From the NCBI GenBank assembly GCA_965363755.1, contig CBDTVL010000007.1:1-39259 (forward strand): 39,259 bases of DNA, given 5' to 3'. The notes beneath the pieces are model-generated. The model was not told the DNA's origin and made no database searches. It saw nothing but the letters and a program-made list of their open reading frames with translations. Origin of the DNA: JL08 sp965363755. Lineage in GTDB: Bacteria > Pseudomonadota > Alphaproteobacteria > Rhodobacterales > Rhodobacteraceae. Numbering within the stretch: position 1 is the first letter of the stretch; each line of letters starts with the position of its first letter. Positions 34,570-39,259 of this stretch are shown piece after piece. Both the position numbers and the translations under genes were made by a program.

Positions 34570-35340
34570 ATGACCCAAACAGCCACATTTCACGACCTCA
34601 AAGGCCAGTCCGTGTTTATTACCGGCGGCGGTTCGGGCATCGGCGCGTCGCTTACGGACGGGTTTTTGCAACAGGGGGCCAAGGTCGCCTTTGTGCAGCG
34701 GTCCGACTCCAAGCCGTTTTGTGATGAAATGGAACAAAGACACGGGGTGCGTCCGCTATTCTTGGCCTGTGATATCACCGACATTGCTGCCCTGCAGGGG
34801 GCAATTGCCAAGGCTGCCGAGGCGCATGGACCAATCACCGTTCTGGTCAACAATGCAGCCAACGATAAACGCCACTCTACAGAAGAGGTGACCGAGGAGT
34901 TCTGGGACTGGTCGCAAGCCATAAATCTCAAGGCTTATTTCTTTGCCTGTCAGTCGGTGATTGACGGCATGCGTAGTGCCGGACGTGGATCGGTCATCAA
35001 CTTTTCGTCGATCTCGTATATGATGGGCAATGCGGGATACCCCTCTTACACAGCAGCAAATGCCGGTATTACCGGCATGTCCCGCAGTCTGGCGCGGGAA
35101 TTCGGCGCGGATCGTATCCGCGTCAATGCGCTCGCGCCCGGCTGGGTGCTGACCGACAAACAGAAAGAGCTCTGGGTCACACCCGAAGCACTTGCCGCAC
35201 ATCTGGGTCGGCAATGTCTGAAAGACACGCTTGCACCACAGGATATTGTTGATGCGGTGTTGTTTTTGGCGTCAGACACCAGTCGGATGATGACCGGCCA
35301 GACCATGGTTGTCGACGGCGGTGTTGTGGTGACTGGATAA
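34570..35340 (+). CDS. SDR-family dehydrogenase, probable D-galactose 1-dehydrogenase, with YxxxN
   Basis: A 256-residue classical short-chain dehydrogenase. The cofactor motif is TGGGSGIG (about 17-24), the NNAA motif follows at about 95, and Ser147 and Tyr160 fit the catalytic positions. However the normal YxxxK is Y-T-A-A-N: Asn164 (codon AAT at 35059-35061) stands in place of the catalytic lysine. The operon context (kinase, aldolase and lactonase of the galactonate route) suggests oxidation of D-galactose to galactonolactone, but the changed residue makes activity less certain. GGGAG lies upstream of the ATG. The dgoK start overlaps its stop by one base. Confidence 0.82.
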   Translation: MTQTATFHDLKGQSVFITGGGSGIGASLTDGFLQQGAKVAFVQRSDSKPFCDEMEQRHGVRPLFLACDITDIAALQGAIAKAAEAHGPITVLVNNAANDKRHSTEEVTEEFWDWSQAINLKAYFFACQSVIDGMRSAGRGSVINFSSISYMMGNAGYPSYTAANAGITGMSRSLAREFGADRIRVNALAPGWVLTDKQKELWVTPEALAAHLGRQCLKDTLAPQDIVDAVLFLASDTSRMMTGQTMVVDGGVVVTG

Positions 35341-36263
35341 TGAAAACAAGTTCCAATGATATGGCGTGGATCGCAGTTGACTGGGGCACCTCCAACCTGC
35401 GGGCCTGGATCATGGGTGCCGGCAGCCAACCGCTTAACAACCTAAGTTCACCTCACGGAATGGCACAGCTGAAGAGCAGCGAGTTCGAGGCTGCATTGTT
35501 GGCGCTGATCGACCCATATCTTTCAACTGAGCGCGTGACGCCTGTGATTTGCTGCGGCATGGTCGGTTCCCGACAGGGGTGGGCCGAAGCCAGCTACTTG
35601 AGCGCTCCATGCCCTCCTCCTGCAGGAAAAACCGCCACGCAAGTTCCTGCAACTGACCCACGTATGGCAGTGTTCATCCTGCCGGGGGTCAAGCAAATCG
35701 AACCCGCCGACGTCATGCGTGGTGAAGAAACCCAGATTGCCGGATTTTTGCATAATGACTGCGATTTTGACGGAGTGGTCTGTCTGCCCGGCACCCACAC
35801 AAAGTGGGTGCACATAAGCGCAGGCGAGATCGTCAGCTTTCAGACTTTCATGACCGGTGAGTTGTTTTCGTTGCTCTCAAAACAATCGGTCCTGCGCCAC
35901 AGCGTCACCACCGACGAATGGGATGCAGCTGCATTCTTTGTAGGGGTAGAAGATGCGATGTCACGACCGCAGACCGTTGCCGCACAGCTTTTTGGATTGC
36001 GGGCTGGCGACCTGGTCGCAAATCTCTCTCCCGGATCGGCACGTTCGCGATTGTCCGGTCTGTTGATAGGAACTGAACTGGCGGCAGCACGACCGTATTG
36101 GTTGGGCCGCAACGTTGCCATAATTGGTGCGGATTTTGTCGCCGGGTTATATGGTGATGCTCTGGCCAATCAGGGATTGAACACTTCGATTGTTGATGTG
36201 GAAGCAATGACATTACTCGGCTTGCACGCCGCCAAAAGCTCTCTGAAGGACTTTGACCTATGA
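35340..36263 (+). CDS. dgoK: 2-dehydro-3-deoxygalactonokinase
   Basis: A 307-residue sugar-acid kinase of the DgoK family, starting with the ATP-binding VDWGTSNLRAWIM at about 13-25; later motifs are CCGMVGSRQGW and CLPGTHTKWVH (phosphate-binding loop of the actin-like fold). It phosphorylates 2-keto-3-deoxygalactonate (KDGal) to KDPGal. The length is typical. Its first base is the last base of the SDR stop, and its end overlaps dgoA by four bases, so all three are coupled. Confidence 0.94.
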   Translation: MKTSSNDMAWIAVDWGTSNLRAWIMGAGSQPLNNLSSPHGMAQLKSSEFEAALLALIDPYLSTERVTPVICCGMVGSRQGWAEASYLSAPCPPPAGKTATQVPATDPRMAVFILPGVKQIEPADVMRGEETQIAGFLHNDCDFDGVVCLPGTHTKWVHISAGEIVSFQTFMTGELFSLLSKQSVLRHSVTTDEWDAAAFFVGVEDAMSRPQTVAAQLFGLRAGDLVANLSPGSARSRLSGLLIGTELAAARPYWLGRNVAIIGADFVAGLYGDALANQGLNTSIVDVEAMTLLGLHAAKSSLKDFDL

Positions 36264-36868
36264 CTCGTAAAATCATTGCAATCCTGCGCGGCATTCGCCC
36301 GGAAGAGGCCACCGGCATTTGCGAGGCCCTGATCGAGACCGGGATCACCCGTATCGAGGTGCCGCTGAATTCACCCGATCCGTTCACAAGTATCGCCAAC
36401 ATGACCCGGGCATTTGCGCATCAGGCGATGATCGGGGCCGGCACGGTATTGAGCGTCGATGATGTCGGTCGTGTCGCTGACGCAGGCGGGCGGATGATTG
36501 TCTCACCAAACTGCGACACGACAGTGATCGCTGCAAGCAAAGCTGCCGGGCTTGCTTCATACCCTGGCGTTTTGACCCCGACCGAGTGTTTTGCAGCCTT
36601 GCAAGCCGGTGCGGACGGTCTGAAAATCTTCCCTTCGTTCCTGATGGGTACGGAGGGGTTGAAGGCAATTGGCGCAGTGTTGCCCGCTGGAACCGAAACC
36701 TATGCAGTCGGCGGTGTTGGCCCGAAGAATTTTGCAGACTGGATCGCTGCAGGCGCCGCAGGTTTTGGTATCGGAACAGGAATTTACACGCCTGGCATGA
36801 GTGTCGAAGATGTACGGGCACGTGCGCTGGGTATTGTTGCGGCTTTTGATGCAGAAACCAGCCAGTGA
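36260..36868 (+). CDS. dgoA: 2-dehydro-3-deoxy-6-phosphogalactonate aldolase
   Basis: A 202-residue class I aldolase of the KDPG/KDPGal family. The Schiff-base lysine is Lys122 in DGLKIFPS, with Glu33 (RIEVPLNSP) as general base and Arg10 in ILRGIRPEE. The sequence VPLNSP (rather than the VTLRT of Eda) and the neighbours favour the galacto enzyme. It splits KDPGal into pyruvate and glyceraldehyde 3-phosphate. It overlaps dgoK (ATGA) and the next gene (GTGA). Confidence 0.93.
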   Translation: MTRKIIAILRGIRPEEATGICEALIETGITRIEVPLNSPDPFTSIANMTRAFAHQAMIGAGTVLSVDDVGRVADAGGRMIVSPNCDTTVIAASKAAGLASYPGVLTPTECFAALQAGADGLKIFPSFLMGTEGLKAIGAVLPAGTETYAVGGVGPKNFADWIAAGAAGFGIGTGIYTPGMSVEDVRARALGIVAAFDAETSQ

Positions 36869-37710
36869 CAGCTCATGTGTATGACAAACGAGCCTGTGCG
36901 CTCGGCGAAGGTCCATTGTGGCACCCGCTACTCAAGCAGTTGTTCTGGTTCGATATCCTTGGCAAAAAACTGTTAACGCAAGAGGCCGGTAAGCCACGCC
37001 ATTGGCAATTTGACGAACATGTCTCAGCGGCAGGCTGGGTCGACGAACAGACATTGCTTATTGCGTCGGAAAGTGGGCTTTATCGCTTTGATATTGCCAG
37101 CGGTGAACGCAATCTGGTCGTCGCGCTGGAAGCCGATGACCCGTCGACCCGCTCAAACGATGGTCGTGCTGATCCTTGGGGTGGGTTTTGGATCGGGACC
37201 ATGGGGAAAAATGCTGAACAAGATCGTGGTGCCATTTATCGTTTCTATCGTGGAGAAGTGACGCAGCTTTATGCCCCGATCACCATTTCCAACTCGATTT
37301 CGTTTTCGCCAGATCGTCAGACCGCATATTTCTGCGATACCAAATCGCGCCGGATCATGCGGCAGCCCCTGTCTGCGACAGATGGATATCCCAAGGGAAA
37401 CCCCGAGATCCTCATTGATCTGAACCAAGATGGACTCAACCCGGACGGCTCGGTTGTCGATGCCGAAGGCTGTATCTGGAGCGCCCAATGGGGCGCAAGC
37501 CGCGTTGCGCGTTATTCCCCGAAAGGAAAGTTCATGTCTGCGATCTCGTTTCCCGCAGGACAGATCAGTTGCCCGGCATTTGGCGGCGCGGATTTGATGA
37601 CGTTGTTTGCCACGTCCGCCGCCCACGGCGTCAGCGGCGCGCTAGATGGATTTACTTTTGAGGCGCGGGTAGACATATCCGGCCAAACGGAACACCGCGT
37701 TAACCTGTGA
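36865..37710 (+). CDS. SMP-30/gluconolactonase family protein, probable galactonolactonase
   Basis: A 281-residue six-bladed beta-propeller lactonase starting at GTG within the dgoA stop (GTGA). Metal ligands of the SMP-30 fold are seen as Glu in CALGEGPLWHP (about 15), Asn in TISNSISFSPD (about 142) and Asp in LNPDGSVVDAEG (about 192); the substrate-binding NDGRADPWGGFWIGTMG is intact. It would open galactono-1,4- (or 1,5-) lactone made by the dehydrogenase. The beta-galactosidase start follows five bases after the stop. Confidence 0.9.
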   Translation: MTAHVYDKRACALGEGPLWHPLLKQLFWFDILGKKLLTQEAGKPRHWQFDEHVSAAGWVDEQTLLIASESGLYRFDIASGERNLVVALEADDPSTRSNDGRADPWGGFWIGTMGKNAEQDRGAIYRFYRGEVTQLYAPITISNSISFSPDRQTAYFCDTKSRRIMRQPLSATDGYPKGNPEILIDLNQDGLNPDGSVVDAEGCIWSAQWGASRVARYSPKGKFMSAISFPAGQISCPAFGGADLMTLFATSAAHGVSGALDGFTFEARVDISGQTEHRVNL

Positions 37711-37715
37711 GCATC

Positions 37716-39259
37716 ATGAAACGAACCCTTGGCACCTGCTATTACCCCGAGCACTGGCCCCGCGACATGTGGGAGGAAGACGCCCGTCGCATGGTCGAGG
37801 TTGGCCTGACATGGGTGCGGATAGGAGAGTTTGCCTGGAGCCGGCTGGAGCCTGTGCCAGATCAGTATCAATGGGACTGGCTTGATCAGGCCATCGACGT
37901 GCTTGGGCGGGCTGGATTGAAGGTTGTCTTGGGCACGCCAACCGCAACGCCACCGCGTTGGATGCTGGACCGGCACCCCGACATGCTGGCTGTCGATGTT
38001 CAGGGGCGCCCCCGCAAGTTTGGCTCTCGGCGGCATTACTGTTTCAGCCATCAGGGCTACAAACAGGAATGTGCCCGGATCGTTACGGCGCTGGCAACGC
38101 GCTACGGGCAAAACCATTTTGTCGCGGCGTGGCAGACCGACAATGAATACGGCTGCCATGATACAACAATCTCTTACAGCGATGCAGCACGCGATGGATT
38201 TCAAAAATGGCTGGCGGCACGGTGCAACGGCATCACATCCCTGAACGAGGCTTGGGGCAACATATTCTGGTCGATGGAGTATGACGATTTCGACCAGATC
38301 GACGTTCCCAATTTGACAGTGACCGAGCCAAACCCGGCGCATCAGCTGGCATTCCGCAGGTTCAGCTCAGATCAGGTCGTAGCGTTCAACAAGGCGCAGG
38401 CCGAGATCATCCGACTGCATAGCGACGCCCCGATAACCCACAATTACATGGGCCGGATCACCGACTTCGACCATTTTGCCGTAGGTGCTGATCTGGATAT
38501 CGCCAGTTGGGACAGTTATCCGCTGGGGTTTCTTGAAGATCGGGTTGACACTGATGACGACCGCAAGCGGCGCTTTGCATGCCAGGGCGATCCGGACTTT
38601 CAGGCGTTTCATCACGATCTCTATCGCGCCGTGGGCCGTGGCCGTTGGTGGGTTATGGAACAGCAACCCGGCCCGGTGAACTGGGCGCCACATAATCCGG
38701 CACCGCTGCCGGGGATGGTACGGCTGTGGTCTTGGGAGGCGTTTGCCCATGGCGCCGAGGCGGTTTGTTATTTTCGCTGGAGACAGGTTCCTTTTGGGCA
38801 AGAGCAGTTGCATTCCGGCCTTTTGCGCCCTGACAGCAAAGACGCAATAGGCATTGATGAAGCGCGCGAGGTCGCGGCCGAAATCGCTTTAGCACCTGAT
38901 GTTGCGAACCGCCAAGCCCCTGTGGCAATCTTATTTGACTATGACGCTGATTTCGGCTGGACGGTGCAACCTCATGGAGACGGCTTGAGCTACTTTGGGC
39001 TGATCTTTGATACCTACAGGGCGATGCGGTCGCTGGGCCTTTCGATTGACATCCTACCCGCGACTACGCGCGATTTTTCCGGATACGGCGTCATTGCCGC
39101 GCCCGGCATGTTGTTTATGCCAAACGACCTCAAATCCGCTTTGAACGCCGCGGATGCGCAGGTATTGCTTGGCCCCCGGAGTGCGGCGCGCACGGGTGGC
39201 ATGCAAATTACAGTACCGCTGCCGCCGGACTTTCCCGGGTTGGATGTCACGGTCTCAGC
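37716..39259 (+). CDS. beta-galactosidase, glycoside hydrolase family 42 (cut by window end)
   Basis: The first 514 residues of a GH42 enzyme; the frame is open to the right edge. It starts MKRTLGTCYYPEHWPRDMW, the usual GH42 opening. The acid/base is Glu144 in QTDNEYGCHD and the nucleophile is Glu315 in WVMEQQPGPVNW. The trimerisation domain begins near 390 (ILFDYDADFGW). No signal peptide, so it acts in the cytoplasm on imported galactosides. It begins five bases after the lactonase and completes the plus-strand operon as far as visible. About 120-140 residues are probably missing. Confidence 0.95.
   Translation, partial: MKRTLGTCYYPEHWPRDMWEEDARRMVEVGLTWVRIGEFAWSRLEPVPDQYQWDWLDQAIDVLGRAGLKVVLGTPTATPPRWMLDRHPDMLAVDVQGRPRKFGSRRHYCFSHQGYKQECARIVTALATRYGQNHFVAAWQTDNEYGCHDTTISYSDAARDGFQKWLAARCNGITSLNEAWGNIFWSMEYDDFDQIDVPNLTVTEPNPAHQLAFRRFSSDQVVAFNKAQAEIIRLHSDAPITHNYMGRITDFDHFAVGADLDIASWDSYPLGFLEDRVDTDDDRKRRFACQGDPDFQAFHHDLYRAVGRGRWWVMEQQPGPVNWAPHNPAPLPGMVRLWSWEAFAHGAEAVCYFRWRQVPFGQEQLHSGLLRPDSKDAIGIDEAREVAAEIALAPDVANRQAPVAILFDYDADFGWTVQPHGDGLSYFGLIFDTYRAMRSLGLSIDILPATTRDFSGYGVIAAPGMLFMPNDLKSALNAADAQVLLGPRSAARTGGMQITVPLPPDFPGLDVTVS

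Noticed and set aside
1..39259. CRISPR arrays, insertion sequences, prophage or integrase genes
   Set aside because: No regularly spaced repeats, transposase or phage protein signatures were seen on either strand; the tRNA-Ser at the edge has no integrase beside it.

Overview
The window looks like chromosomal DNA of a marine alphaproteobacterium of the Rhodobacterales (Roseobacter group). The basis is gene order and protein style: aroA-cmk...rpsA-ihfB-lapA-trpF...trpB, ychF back to back with trpA, rplY-pth, and moderately high GC. I see no insertion sequence, prophage, CRISPR array or rRNA; one tRNA-Ser(GCT) lies at the left edge.

Layout. (1) 50-139: tRNA-Ser on the minus strand. (2) 615-4443, minus: a tightly packed xanthine-dehydrogenase-family molybdoenzyme operon (FAD, 2Fe-2S and Mo-cofactor subunits) that ends with a MoaD/ThiS-like gene; its promoter region holds a perfect 13-bp palindrome. 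(3) 4873-6900: ychF and trpA, divergent. (4) 6938-9824: a Tat-exported nitroreductase-like protein plus a MarR regulator, divergent from an L-lactate dehydrogenase (lldD), with AT-rich inverted repeats between them. (5) 9848-14783, plus: sulfotransferase-like gene, rplY, pth, a DUF2332 gene, a membrane-anchored serine hydrolase and a DUF2237 gene. (6) 14884-27169, mostly minus: trpB, a GNAT gene, trpF, lapA, ihfB, rpsA, then an intrusion of three accessory genes (secreted metallo-beta-lactamase-fold protein, secreted unknown protein, and an oppositely oriented Popeye-like membrane cyclic-nucleotide protein), then cmk, aroA, an amidohydrolase and trmB.

(7) 27282-39259: the most system-like part, a galactoside utilisation locus. 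An IclR regulator and an ABC ATPase gene run leftwards. Facing them is a run of nine plus-strand genes: sugar-binding protein, two permeases, GH36 alpha-galactosidase, SDR dehydrogenase, 2-keto-3-deoxygalactonokinase, KDPGal aldolase, SMP-30 lactonase and a GH42 beta-galactosidase cut by the window edge. Together they would import a galactoside, release galactose from either anomer, and oxidise it by the De Ley-Doudoroff route to pyruvate and glyceraldehyde 3-phosphate. Galactonate dehydratase is not in the window. Having both anomeric galactosidases with one importer suggests a mixed alpha/beta substrate; the digalactosylglycerol head group of algal galactolipids is one speculative candidate, floridoside or plant-type oligosaccharides are others. 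The SDR has Asn in place of the catalytic Lys (YxxxN), and a perfect 13-bp stem separates the binding-protein gene from the permeases.

All functional calls come from recognition of protein motifs and gene context in the sequence alone; no database search was run.
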